The position numbers were made by a program, and so were the translations under genes. A stretch of 64,000 nt of DNA from DATENM01 sp045807725 (GTDB taxonomy: Bacteria; Acidobacteriota; Blastocatellia; UBA7656): assembly GCA_045807725.1 (NCBI GenBank), contig JBJMGV010000062.1:48404-112403 (forward strand), given 5' to 3'. Below, piece by piece: positions 1 to 8,993 of the stretch. Position 1 is the stretch's first letter. Each line of letters starts with the position of its first letter. The notes below the pieces were generated by a model, which ran no database searches, had not been told where the DNA came from, and saw only the letters and a list, made by a program, of their open reading frames with translations.

Positions 1-534
1 ATTGGCGACGGTCGCGCCGACCGCGATGTCGCCGGCGATGATCTCGGAGATGAAGCCCAGCTCCAACGCTTCGTCGGCGTTGAAGTAATGATCGGCCATA
101 TCCGTGAAGAACATCTGCCGCGCCTGTTCCGCCGTCAGCCTGGTGTCGCGCGTGTAGATGCGCAAGAGCTGCCTGACCGTGCGCTCAAGCTGGTCAACGC
201 GGTCTTTGAGAAATGCGCGCGGGCCGTCGCTCTTCCACGAGATGTCGTGCGACATAAACTCCGTGTTGGGATAGCTGGCGCGATGCTCACGGTCTGCCGC
301 CAGCAAGATCGTTAGGGCCGACGAATGGATTTTGCCGAGTCCGATCAGGTGAATGACGCAAGGCGCAGCGCGCAGCACGTCATAGATGGCTAAGGCGTCC
401 GTCACCGAGCCGCCGCAAGAGTTGATATAAATCGTCACCGGCTCGCTCGACAGCTCGAACAATTCGTGAAGCTGCGCGATGAACTTCTCCGCCCGTTCAT
501 TGTTGATTTCGCCGAATAGATAAACTTTTCGCAT
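1..534 (-). CDS. ClpP-like serine protease (C-terminus beyond left edge)
   Basis: The reading frame is open from an ATG at 534 to the window edge (178 residues visible). It shows the ClpP/crotonase fold signature: an oxyanion-hole GGSV at residues 41-44, a Ser pair at 71-72, and His96 in EFMSHD. Ser71 to His96 is 25 residues, the same as Ser97-His122 of E. coli ClpP, so Ser71 is the likely nucleophile. The nucleophile context (GKIHSSALTILLA) differs from the usual GQAASMGA, so this is a divergent ClpP-like protein rather than the housekeeping copy. An in-frame GTG at 540 is an alternative start; no clear Shine-Dalgarno sequence is visible. No Clp ATPase is adjacent. Confidence 0.85.
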   Translation of the reverse strand, partial: MRKVYLFGEINNERAEKFIAQLHELFELSSEPVTIYINSCGGSVTDALAIYDVLRAAPCVIHLIGLGKIHSSALTILLAADREHRASYPNTEFMSHDISWKSDGPRAFLKDRVDQLERTVRQLLRIYTRDTRLTAEQARQMFFTDMADHYFNADEALELGFISEIIAGDIAVGATVAN

Positions 535-1033
535 AAACACACCAAAGACTGTGGGGTCTTTGCTCCTTCCGTATGACTTGCGATTCCTGCACCCGATGAT
601 CGGGACAGAACAGTCATTACAACCTGATTGCTTATTGAGGCGTTCCGTCCATTTCCGGCTGCGGGGCCAACCGTGCCGGTTCCAGTGCAGGCGCTTGCAT
701 CATAATCGAGAGCGCCCCGACATTCAATTGGATTCTTTTATGAGCGCTTATTATGTAGCCTCGCCGAAGAGTCGAATGAAGCAAGTCAAGGCGACACACA
801 GGCCGGCAAATTTCGCCGGCATCTATTGCGTTTTTATTATCTAGTAGCATCCGCTTGCAAGCTATGTTATTGTACGTTGGAACGCCTTAAAGGACGCTCG
901 GTCCTAGCCCCCGAACGATAATCCAGACGAGTTGCAGTAAGCACCTCCGGCACATCGCCAGGGGATTTGCCGACCAGCAAGGCGTTCGGCGCAACGACCT
1001 GATCGAAGCCACGGACGGACATTTCTAACCAGG
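535..1033. other. Intergenic region between divergent genes
   Basis: This 499-bp gap separates the leftward ClpP-like gene from the rightward dacB. It holds the promoter at 699-727 and a small GCCGGC/GCCGGC hairpin at 802-820. Short open frames in it (such as 551-844 on the plus strand) show no recognisable domain and no ribosome binding site. I see no tRNA or other RNA gene. A dacB promoter presumably lies after 830, but I cannot pick one. Confidence 0.6.
699..727 (-). promoter_or_regulatory. Sigma70-type promoter for the ClpP-like gene
   Basis: On the minus strand TTGAAT (727-722) and TATGAT (704-699) are separated by 17 bp. The predicted start near 692 gives a leader of about 158 nt. Assignment rests on consensus match and position only. 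Confidence 0.5.
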
Positions 1034-2845
1034 ATGGTTTGCAGAGTTATGAGATCACGCCGCCTTTCATTTCGCGTCCTTTTCGCACTTCTCACAATCA
1101 CGCTGACCTTTTCCCTCGTCACTCCTGCGCTGGCTAAGCGCGGGGGCAAGGCGTCTCGTCACGCCGGCGCGTCAAAGAAGGCCGGCAAAGCGTCATCTCG
1201 CAACGCGAGGGCCGAACGTCGCGGCGGCAGATCGAGTCGCGTCTCGGCTAAAGCCGGTCGTGGACGACACGGACGCGAGATCGCGCGCGGGCGCGGTCGC
1301 TATCGCGGCTCTCGCTGGACGCGACGCAATGCCAACGCCGTCACACCCGGCATCGGCGGTCACAACGCACGCGTTCATAATTTCTTGACTGAGGAATGGA
1401 CGCGAGAGCAAGCGACGCCGCTTATGCCGCCGAGCGCAAGCTTATCGGCTACGCCGTCGATGACCGCCACCGGCCCTGCGACCAACAAGCCCGTTGTGAT
1501 GGGCACGCCCGTGCCGGTCGCTGCGCCCGACGCCGCCAAGCCGAATCAACTCAATCAGGCGCTCGGCACTCCGTCCTCGCCACTCGCTAATCAGGTTCCC
1601 GGCGAAGCGCAGCCGCAGCCGCCGATGAATCCGCTCGTACAGGCATTCGCCGATAGCCTCGCCGCGCGCGGGTTCAGCGCAGACAATCAGGGCTTCATCG
1701 TCGCCACGCTTTCGGGCGAAGTGCTGGCCGAACACAACGCCGACCGTCTTTTCAACCCGGCTTCGGTCACTAAAGTGGCTACGTCGTTGACAGCCATTTC
1801 GCGGCTCGGCCCGGACTTCAAATTCCGCACCTCGCTCTACACGGACGGCGCGCTCGATCCTTCGACAGGCATCCTGCACGGCTCGCTCTATGTGATTGGC
1901 AGCGGCGACCCGGCCTTCTTTTACGAGAACGCGATGATGATCGCCGACAAGCTCAACCGCGCCGGCGTTCACGAAGTGGACGGCAATCTCTACGTCCTCG
2001 GCCTCTTCTACTTCAACTTCTCAACCTCGCTCGATGCGTCGGCGAAGGGATTGCGCAGCGTGCTCTGCTCGGATACGTGGACGGCAGCGGCCAGGAATGC
2101 TTATCCGCGCTTCCAGGCAATGCGCGCCACCGAAGGCAACCCGCTGCCCGCCGGCCAGATTGCTGCGCCGCCTTCGTTGAAGATCACCGGCCAGACGATC
2201 ACCAGCCCGACCGTAAACACCGGCTCGCTCAAGCCGCTTGCGGTTCACACGTCGCTGCCGTTGCTGCGCGTGCTGAAAGGCTTGAATGATTTCTCGAACA
2301 ATTGGATGGCGACGGTCATCGGCAATCTCGTCGGCGGCCCGGACGCTGTCGAGCGCTTCCTGAAGATGGAAGTGGGCTTCAAAGACGACGAAGTCCAGTT
2401 CGCCACGCCGTCCGGGCTGGGGTCGAACTTCATCTCGCCGCGCAGCACGATCTCCATCCTGCGAAAGCTGATCACTTACCTCGACGGCAAAGGGCTGACG
2501 ATTGATCAGTTGTTGCCGGTGGCGGGCGTTGACGCGGGGACTTTGCAGCACCGCTTCATGGACACTTACCGCGCGGCGGTGGTCGGCAAGACCGGCACGC
2601 TGTCCGGCGTGAGCGCGCTTGCCGGTGTCGCTTACACGCGGTCACGCGGGCCGCTGCTGTTCGTCATCTACAATCGCGGCGGCGCAGTCCATTCGTTCCG
2701 CAACGCGCAGGACGAAACGATCAAGAAGATCATCACGATGTACGGCGGGCCTGTGCCCGTGCGCTTTGCCTTCAGTCCGGTGTCGCGCACCCAGGCGGGC
2801 GCGAGCGAACAGGCGTCGCCGGCGTCGGGATCGCCTCGGCAGTAG
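1034..2845 (+). CDS. dacB: D-alanyl-D-alanine carboxypeptidase/endopeptidase (PBP4, peptidase S13)
   Basis: Periplasmic penicillin-binding protein that trims or cleaves peptidoglycan cross-links. All three active-site motifs are present: SVTK with Ser244 and Lys247, SNN at 421-423, and KTG at 519-521. A signal peptide covers about residues 1-34 (ends TPALA). Residues 35-100 form a very basic low-complexity stretch, about one third Lys/Arg, followed by a Pro/Ala-rich linker to about 205 and then the catalytic domain. At 603 residues it is longer than E. coli PBP4 because of that extension. ATG 1049 is an alternative start. A small membrane gene follows after 8 bp. Confidence 0.93.
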   Translation: MVCRVMRSRRLSFRVLFALLTITLTFSLVTPALAKRGGKASRHAGASKKAGKASSRNARAERRGGRSSRVSAKAGRGRHGREIARGRGRYRGSRWTRRNANAVTPGIGGHNARVHNFLTEEWTREQATPLMPPSASLSATPSMTATGPATNKPVVMGTPVPVAAPDAAKPNQLNQALGTPSSPLANQVPGEAQPQPPMNPLVQAFADSLAARGFSADNQGFIVATLSGEVLAEHNADRLFNPASVTKVATSLTAISRLGPDFKFRTSLYTDGALDPSTGILHGSLYVIGSGDPAFFYENAMMIADKLNRAGVHEVDGNLYVLGLFYFNFSTSLDASAKGLRSVLCSDTWTAAARNAYPRFQAMRATEGNPLPAGQIAAPPSLKITGQTITSPTVNTGSLKPLAVHTSLPLLRVLKGLNDFSNNWMATVIGNLVGGPDAVERFLKMEVGFKDDEVQFATPSGLGSNFISPRSTISILRKLITYLDGKGLTIDQLLPVAGVDAGTLQHRFMDTYRAAVVGKTGTLSGVSALAGVAYTRSRGPLLFVIYNRGGAVHSFRNAQDETIKKIITMYGGPVPVRFAFSPVSRTQAGASEQASPASGSPRQ

Positions 2846-2853
2846 AGTCGAAG

Positions 2854-3042
2854 ATGAAGAACTTGACGACCACACAAAAGGCGCTGCTGGTGTGGAGCAT
2901 CGTGTTTCTCGTAGCCGCCGAAGCCGTGAAGTTTTCGCAACTGAGCGGGCGCGCGGCCAAGCTGGTCGGCCTGCTCGAACTGTTGCTTGCGATGGCTACA
3001 GGCATCGCCGTAGGGATCACCGCCTCGCTCAGAAAAGCCTGA
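2854..3042 (+). CDS. Small hydrophobic protein, unknown function
   Basis: A 62-residue protein with two predicted membrane segments (about 10-27 and 37-56) and a basic C-terminus. It starts 8 bp after dacB and ends just before a strong terminator, so the two genes probably share a transcript. I do not recognise a family. Its position suggests an envelope role, which is inference only. Confidence 0.55.
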   Translation: MKNLTTTQKALLVWSIVFLVAAEAVKFSQLSGRAAKLVGLLELLLAMATGIAVGITASLRKA

Positions 3043-3063
3043 ATCGCTTTCGATGAAATAACC

Positions 3064-3100
3064 AAAGGCCGCGCTGATCTTCCCCTCAGCGCGGCCTTTT
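3064..3100 (+). terminator. Rho-independent terminator after dacB and the small membrane gene
   Basis: A 14-bp GC-rich stem (AAAGGCCGCGCTGA and its complement) with an 8-nt loop runs into a TTTT tract. It closes the dacB transcript 21 bp after the last stop codon. Confidence 0.88.
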
Positions 3101-3160
3101 CATCATTCAATGCGGCTCGTCTTTTAGTGCGGTGAAGGCGATACGCCGAGATGCCTTTGT

Positions 3161-3190
3161 TTGCGCCTGCTCGGAGGAGCGTGATACGAT
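3161..3190 (+). promoter_or_regulatory. Possible promoter for the M16 peptidase gene
   Basis: TTGCGC (3161-3166) and TACGAT (3185-3190) are 18 bp apart. Transcription would start near 3197, downstream of the longest possible start codon (3151), which supports translation from 3208. Confidence 0.4.
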
Positions 3191-3207
3191 TCGCCTCTGG
3201 AGCAATG

Positions 3208-4464
3208 ATGATCGAACAAACCAGTCCCATCGAAAAGACGGTTCTCAGTAACGGCCTCACCGTCCTCAGCGAGCAGATGAATCACGTCCGTTCCGCCTCG
3301 GTTGGCATCTGGGTGCGGTCAGGTTCGCGCCACGAGGCCGCGCCGCTCAATGGCATCTCGCACTTCATCGAGCACACGCTGTTCAAAGGCACACGCAATC
3401 GCACGTCGCGCGAAATCGCTGTCGAGAGCGATGCAATCGGCGGCCACGTTGACGCTTTCACCAGCCGCGAAGTCGCCGCCTATTACGTCAAAGTGCTGGA
3501 CGAACACCTGCCGCGCTCTTTTGATTTGATTGCCGATCTCGTCACCGGGCCGCTGTTCGAGGAAGCGGAGCTTGACCGCGAGCGCAACGTCGTCATCGAA
3601 GAGATCAAGATGGTCGAAGACACACCGGACGATCTCGTCCACGAAGTCTTCGTTGCCAACTTCTGGCCCGACCATCCGCTAGGCCGCTCGATTCTGGGCA
3701 CGGCACAGACGCTGGCGACATTCAATCACGAGCAGGTCGCCACCTACTTTCAACGCGTCTACACGCCGCGCAATCTGGTCGTCGCTGCCGCCGGCAACAT
3801 CGAGCACAAATCCTTTGTCGAAATGGTCGAGCGTTACCTCGGCAAGCTCGAAGACCGCCCGGCTGTTCTGGCCCATTCCGTCCCTGAGCATGCGACAGCG
3901 CGCATCGTCATCAACAAAGACCTTGAGCAGGCGCACTTGATGATGGGGACGCCCTGCCCCTCAATGATGTCGGACGACCGTTACGCTATGCATACGCTGA
4001 ACGTGATTCTAGGCGGCGGCATGAGTTCGCGCCTGTTTCAGACCATACGCGAAGACAACGGGCTGGCTTACGCGGTCTACTCCGGCATCAACGCCTACAC
4101 AGACGCCGGCTACCTGTCGGTTTATGCGGCCACTTCGCCTGAGCAGATCAACGAGGTGATTCGCCTGAGCATCAGCGAATTCGACCACCTCAAGCAGGAA
4201 GCGGTCGCCGATGCCGAATTGCAGCGCGCCAAAGATCAATTGAAGGTTTCGATCATGCTCGGCCTCGAAAGCACATCAGCGCGGATGAGCAATCTCGCCC
4301 GGCAAGAGATTTTCTTTGGCCGCCAGTTCACGCTGGACGAAATCCTCGAACGCATTGATCGCGTCACCGCCACCGACGTGCAACGCATGGCTCAGGAAAT
4401 CTTCGGCGACCAGTTGGCCGTGACCGCCATCGGGCAGATCGAATCACTCGACATTATTCAGTAG
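3208..4464 (+). CDS. M16 family zinc peptidase (processing-peptidase type)
   Basis: A single-unit M16 (insulinase/mitochondrial processing peptidase-like) metallopeptidase of 418 residues. The inverted zinc motif HFIEH has His52, Glu55 and His56, and the downstream zinc Glu lies in VVIEEIKM (131-132). The C-terminal half has the expected R/Y-containing substrate segment (GMSSRLFQ, GLAYAVYSG). I chose ATG 3208 because GGAG lies 5 bp upstream and homologues begin close to this point. The frame is open back to 3151. It resembles the soluble bacterial YmxG type, which lacks a signal peptide. Confidence 0.9.
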   Translation: MIEQTSPIEKTVLSNGLTVLSEQMNHVRSASVGIWVRSGSRHEAAPLNGISHFIEHTLFKGTRNRTSREIAVESDAIGGHVDAFTSREVAAYYVKVLDEHLPRSFDLIADLVTGPLFEEAELDRERNVVIEEIKMVEDTPDDLVHEVFVANFWPDHPLGRSILGTAQTLATFNHEQVATYFQRVYTPRNLVVAAAGNIEHKSFVEMVERYLGKLEDRPAVLAHSVPEHATARIVINKDLEQAHLMMGTPCPSMMSDDRYAMHTLNVILGGGMSSRLFQTIREDNGLAYAVYSGINAYTDAGYLSVYAATSPEQINEVIRLSISEFDHLKQEAVADAELQRAKDQLKVSIMLGLESTSARMSNLARQEIFFGRQFTLDEILERIDRVTATDVQRMAQEIFGDQLAVTAIGQIESLDIIQ

Positions 4465-4470
4465 GCAGGG

Positions 4471-4722
4471 GCCAGTGGTCAGTGGTCAGTGGCCAAGGGT
4501 CAGTGGCCAAGGGTCAGTGGTCAGTTGTTAGTCCCGTAGGGACGACCTGTTTATAGCTATCATTACGGAAAGAGACGAAGCCCCGTAGGGGCGCGATAGA
4601 CATAACGCTCCTGACGGAGCTTGCTTCATCTATCGCTTCATCAACTATAAACATCGCGCTCCTAACGGAGCTTGGGGAACTTTCAACTAGCAACTGGCAA
4701 CTGGAAACTAGCAACTGACCAT
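4471..4722. repeat. Heptamer-bounded intergenic element, GTCAGTG type
   Basis: The left tract (4471-4531) is a run of 7-bp units, mainly GTCAGTG with GCCAAGG and GCCAGTG variants. The right tract (4684-4722) has units such as CAACTGG and CAACTAG, partly complementary to the inner end of the left tract (GTCAGTTG/CAACTGAC). The core holds smaller palindromes: GTCCCGTAGGGAC (4531-4543), GCCCCGTAGGGGC (4580-4592), and two copies of a GCTCCT-ACGGAGC hairpin. The element begins 7 bp after the peptidase stop codon and ends 13 bp before the next start codon. Confidence 0.8.
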
Positions 4723-4735
4723 TGATTCCTAATCC

Positions 4736-5530
4736 ATGAGACTCATCATCCTCGGCAGCGGCAGTTCCGGTAACGCCCTGTTCATCGAAGCGGGCGCGAC
4801 GAGTGTGCTCGTTGACGCAGGGCTGTCGGCGAAAGAGACGGCGCGGCGGCTGAGCGAAGCCGGCATTGATCCGGCGCGGCTGGCGGGCATCGTCGTCACC
4901 CACGAACACGCCGATCACGTCAAAGGCGTGCGGGTGATGTCAAAGACGATCAGCGCGCCCGTCTTCATCTCCGAAGCAACGCGCGAAGAGTGCCGCTTCC
5001 CTGCCGGCGGCGAGGGCATACACTGGGGCGAAGTGATTTCGTCAAGCCAGGACTTTCAGATTGGCGGTCTTGAGTTTCACCCGTTCACCATTCCGCACGA
5101 CGGCGTGGACACGTTCGCCTTCACTGTGCAATCGGAAGGCATCAAAGTCGGCATCGTCACAGACCTCGGCTACATCACGCAACTGGTGGCTGAACGATTG
5201 CGCGGCTGTGACTTCGTGATGATCGAGGCGAATCACGACCGCGATATGCTGAAGGTCGGGCCGTACCCGTGGCCGCTCAAGCAGCGCATCGCCAGCAACA
5301 CCGGCCACCTGTCGAACGACGAGATGGCGCGCTGGCTGCGCGAAGACTTCGATGGCCGCGCCGCCCACATCGTGCTGGCGCATCTATCGCGCCAGTGCAA
5401 TCATCCTGAGCTTGCGCGGCTGTCGGCTTTGCAAGCATTGGACGCGCGCGGCTCGCTCTTTTACCCTGATGCTGAGCGCCGCATCACGGTCGCGCACCAC
5501 GACCGCGCAACCGAATGGTTTGAACTTTGA
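4736..5530 (+). CDS. MBL-fold metallo-hydrolase, WalJ/YycJ type
   Basis: A cytoplasmic metallo-beta-lactamase-fold protein of 264 residues. The metal motif H56-E-H58-A-D60-H61 is intact, and the start GSGSSGNA is typical of the YycJ/WalJ group. Further metal ligands are likely in the LSNDEMARWL region and in the late LAHLSRQCNHPELA segment. Family members are linked to cell-wall or DNA-repair coordination in Firmicutes, but the substrate is unknown. Both flanks are heptamer-repeat elements, and the ATG is directly followed by the conserved beta strand. Confidence 0.88.
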   Translation: MRLIILGSGSSGNALFIEAGATSVLVDAGLSAKETARRLSEAGIDPARLAGIVVTHEHADHVKGVRVMSKTISAPVFISEATREECRFPAGGEGIHWGEVISSSQDFQIGGLEFHPFTIPHDGVDTFAFTVQSEGIKVGIVTDLGYITQLVAERLRGCDFVMIEANHDRDMLKVGPYPWPLKQRIASNTGHLSNDEMARWLREDFDGRAAHIVLAHLSRQCNHPELARLSALQALDARGSLFYPDAERRITVAHHDRATEWFEL

Positions 5531-5535
5531 AAGGA

Positions 5536-5649
<114 letters not shown>

Positions 5650-6978
5650 ATGATTGACCGTTATACATTGCCTGAAATGGGCGCGATCTGGACTGACCAG
5701 AATCGCTTTCAGAAATGGCTCGACGTGGAGATTGCCGCCTGCGAGGTTCACGCCGAGATGGGGACTATCCCGGCAGAGGCCGTCGAAGTCATCAAGCAAC
5801 GCGCCCGCTTCGACGTTGCGCGCATCAACGAGATCGAGCGCACCACGCGTCACGACGTGATTGCATTCACGACGGCGCTGGCCGAAAATATCGGCCCCGA
5901 ATCACGCTACGTCCACTTTGGCCTGACTTCTTCGGACGTAGTTGATACGGCGAACGCCTTGCTGATGCGTGAAGCGGCTGACTTACTCTTAAACGACCTC
6001 GACCGATTGGGCGAGGCATTGCGCCGCCGCGCCTTCGAGCATAAAGACACGGTGATGATGGGCCGCACGCACGGCGTCCACGCCGAAGTGACTACGTTCG
6101 GACTGGTGCTGGCGCTCTATTACGCCGACAACGAGCGCAACAAAGACCGCTTGCGCCGGGCGCGTGAGATCATCAGCGTCGGCAAGATCAGCGGCGCAGT
6201 CGGCACATTCGCGCACCTCGACCCGGAAGTCGAAGAACGCGTTTGCCGCAAGCTCAACCTCAAACCCGCGCCGATCTCTACGCAGGTCATTCAGCGTGAC
6301 CGCCACGCCGAGTTTCTTTCGACGCTCGCCATCATCACGGCTTCGCTTGAGAAGATCGCGCTCGAAGTCCGCCACCTGCAACGCACCGAAGTGCGCGAGG
6401 CGCAGGAGCCTTTTTCAGCAGGCCAGAAAGGCTCGTCGGCGATGCCGCACAAACGCAACCCGGTCACGTCCGAGCAAATTTGCGGGCTGGCTCGCGTCGT
6501 GCGCAGCAACGCGCAGGCCGCCTTCGAGAACATCGCGTTGTGGCACGAACGTGACATATCTCACTCTTCGGTCGAGCGCGTGATTCTGCCGGACTCGTGC
6601 ATCCTCGCGGATTATCTGCTGCAGAAAACGACGTGGCTGATCGACGGCCTGGTGGTCAATGCGCGGCGTATGCGCGAGACGGTCGAATCGCTCGGCGGCG
6701 TGACGGCGAGCGGGCGTTTATTACTGGCGCTGGCGACCAAAGGCTTGACGCGCGAAGCGGCCTACGCCGTCGTTCAGCCGATGGCGATGCGGGTCTGGGA
6801 CGAAGGCGCGAACTTCCGCGATCTTGTGATGAATAACCCGCAAGTCACTGAGCGATTGTCGCCGTCCGAACTCGACGCAATGTTCGATCTACACCATCAG
6901 CTTCGCAACGTCGATAAGATTTTTGAAAGGGTATTTGGAGGAGAGGAGTCAGGAGTCAGGAGTCAGGATCCAGTGTGA
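5650..6978 (+). CDS. purB: Adenylosuccinate lyase
   Basis: Catalyses two fumarate-releasing steps: SAICAR to AICAR and adenylosuccinate to AMP. The fumarase/aspartase superfamily signature GSSAMPHKRNP is present in the middle of the 442-residue protein, together with the TSSDVVDTA and GRTHGVHAE motifs. Length and start match the family. The last 11 residues (432-442) are encoded by AGGAGTC heptamers of the following repeat element, and the TGA stop lies inside it. The conserved protein appears to end at FERVF. No Shine-Dalgarno sequence is visible because the upstream element abuts the ATG. Confidence 0.96.
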   Translation: MIDRYTLPEMGAIWTDQNRFQKWLDVEIAACEVHAEMGTIPAEAVEVIKQRARFDVARINEIERTTRHDVIAFTTALAENIGPESRYVHFGLTSSDVVDTANALLMREAADLLLNDLDRLGEALRRRAFEHKDTVMMGRTHGVHAEVTTFGLVLALYYADNERNKDRLRRAREIISVGKISGAVGTFAHLDPEVEERVCRKLNLKPAPISTQVIQRDRHAEFLSTLAIITASLEKIALEVRHLQRTEVREAQEPFSAGQKGSSAMPHKRNPVTSEQICGLARVVRSNAQAAFENIALWHERDISHSSVERVILPDSCILADYLLQKTTWLIDGLVVNARRMRETVESLGGVTASGRLLLALATKGLTREAAYAVVQPMAMRVWDEGANFRDLVMNNPQVTERLSPSELDAMFDLHHQLRNVDKIFERVFGGEESGVRSQDPV

Positions 6979-7043
6979 AAGGCGCGGGCGCAACGGGCCG
7001 AGACTTTACTATCCTGACTCCTGACCCCAGACTCCTGACTCCT
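6944..7043. repeat. Heptamer-bounded element overlapping the purB 3' end
   Basis: The left tract is three AGGAGTC units plus AGGATCC (6944-6971), inside the purB reading frame. The right tract is GACTCCT, GACCCCA, GACTCCT, GACTCCT (7016-7043), ending 6 bp before the purS ATG. The two tracts are inverted repeats around a core of about 44 bp. Confidence 0.85.
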
Positions 7044-7049
7044 GGAATT

Positions 7050-7307
7050 ATGAAAGCTAAAATCTACGTCACCTTGAAACGGTCTGTGCTCGACCCGCAG
7101 GGCAAAGCGATCCATCACGCGGTCGAGACTATCGGCTATCGCGGCATCGCCGACGTTCGGCAGGGCAAGTACTTTGAAGTCACGCTCGATGAGGGGCTGT
7201 CCGCAGAAGATGCACGCGCCACCGTCGAACGCATGGCGCACGACGTGCTCGCCAACCCGGTGATTGAGGATTATCGCGTCGAGCTAGATTCAGAATCCGC
7301 TTCGTGA
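7050..7307 (+). CDS. purS: Phosphoribosylformylglycinamidine synthase subunit PurS
   Basis: An 85-residue subunit that bridges PurL and PurQ in the three-part FGAM synthase of purine synthesis. The sequence begins MKAKIYVTLK and carries the family segments DPQGKAIHHA and GKYFEV. The frame is open back to 6975, but that 25-codon stretch is the translated repeat element, so ATG 7050 is the true start. purQ follows 71 bp later. Confidence 0.93.
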   Translation: MKAKIYVTLKRSVLDPQGKAIHHAVETIGYRGIADVRQGKYFEVTLDEGLSAEDARATVERMAHDVLANPVIEDYRVELDSESAS

Positions 7308-7378
7308 GATAATAAGACTTACCTGGCAAGCCTCAATTAAGGTACAGCCTCCACATCATCACGGAAGGGTTCACGGTA

Positions 7379-8086
<708 letters not shown>

Positions 8087-8097
8087 CGCGGCGAGCA

Positions 8098-8814
8098 TCA
8101 CTGCTTGCCGTTACCTTCGCGCGTCACCATAATGGTGGTGCCATCGCCTGTCGAGTTGAATAACAGGTTGATGCCTTCCGCGCTGATAATCCTTCCGCCG
8201 GGAATCTTCACATCGTTCTTCGGCTTGACGCGCTCTACATACCAGGCCACTACCTTCTCGATGTCATCTGTGGTTTGCAGGTGCGTGACTCTGGCGTCTT
8301 CGCTGCCGATGTCCATAACGACCTTCGCGCCGGGATAGATCAGCGACGGGTCGAGTGAAGTCTGGACAGCGGGTGGTGGCGGCGGCGTTATGCCTGGCGG
8401 TGGCGGCGGAGTTCCTCTCTCCGTCTGACCCGGATGCGGCGGCGGCGGCGGCGGCACAGGCAACGCAGATTGCCGGTTAAGCACCAGGAACGCGACGACG
8501 CCGAGTCCGATCAGCATAGCCATCACCGCTCCGAGAATCACCAGGAGCGCGGTCTTGTTGCTCGTCGGTGGCGCGCTGCCAATGACTGGTGTGTGCGGCG
8601 GCGGCTGAATCATCGCAGGCGGCGGATAGGTCGGCGATGTGATGCCCGCGTTCGCCGGTCGCGTCGGGTGTTCAAACGGTTGGTGGTCAGCCCCCGGTTC
8701 TTCGAGCGTTCGCGTCGTCAACTCTGAAACGTCGAGCCGATTGCCGCATTGGCGGCAGAACTTCGCCGACAAGACAATGCTCGCCCCACAACGGTTGCAC
8801 GTGGCTTCTTGCAT
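8098..8814 (-). CDS. Zinc-ribbon, single-span membrane protein with proline-rich segments
   Basis: A 238-residue protein of unknown function. The N-terminus is a four-Cys zinc ribbon (CNRCGA then CRQCGNR, residues 6-24). A Pro-rich stretch is followed by one membrane segment (about 88-112, starting TALLVILGA), a second strongly Pro/Gly-rich linker, and a C-terminal domain of about 90 residues (from about 147). That domain contains ARVTHLQTTDDIEKVVAWYVERVKP and would lie outside the membrane. It sits on the opposite strand between purQ and purL. The membrane-plus-ribbon layout suggests a sensory or scaffolding role, which is inference. Confidence 0.8.
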   Translation of the reverse strand: MQEATCNRCGASIVLSAKFCRQCGNRLDVSELTTRTLEEPGADHQPFEHPTRPANAGITSPTYPPPAMIQPPPHTPVIGSAPPTSNKTALLVILGAVMAMLIGLGVVAFLVLNRQSALPVPPPPPPHPGQTERGTPPPPPGITPPPPPAVQTSLDPSLIYPGAKVVMDIGSEDARVTHLQTTDDIEKVVAWYVERVKPKNDVKIPGGRIISAEGINLLFNSTGDGTTIMVTREGNGKQ

Positions 8815-8919
8815 AACTTGTGGAAGCTTACGCGAAGCCGTTTTAATTTCGCAAGCACGGCTACACGATGGCGCTTGAAGATATGAATGCAGCGGAGGTA
8901 TCCGGGCAGAGAGGCCAAC

Positions 8920-8948
8920 TTGATAAAGCGAGAATGGTCGGGTAGCAT
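8920..8948 (+). promoter_or_regulatory. Sigma70-type promoter for purL
   Basis: TTGATA (8920-8925), a 17-bp spacer and TAGCAT (8943-8948), with a leader of about 40 nt. It gives purL its own promoter, as expected because the intervening gene faces the other way. Confidence 0.45.
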
Positions 8949-8993
8949 AATCGTCACTATTCCAACCTGGGCTGACGAGTCAGGCACACCGAT

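Noticed and set aside
551..844. 97-codon open frame upstream of dacB
   Set aside because: It overlaps the promoter of the ClpP-like gene on the other strand and has no ribosome-binding site or family match.
6975..7049. 25-codon N-terminal extension of PurS
   Set aside because: It is translated heptamer repeat; homologues start at MKAKIYVTLK.
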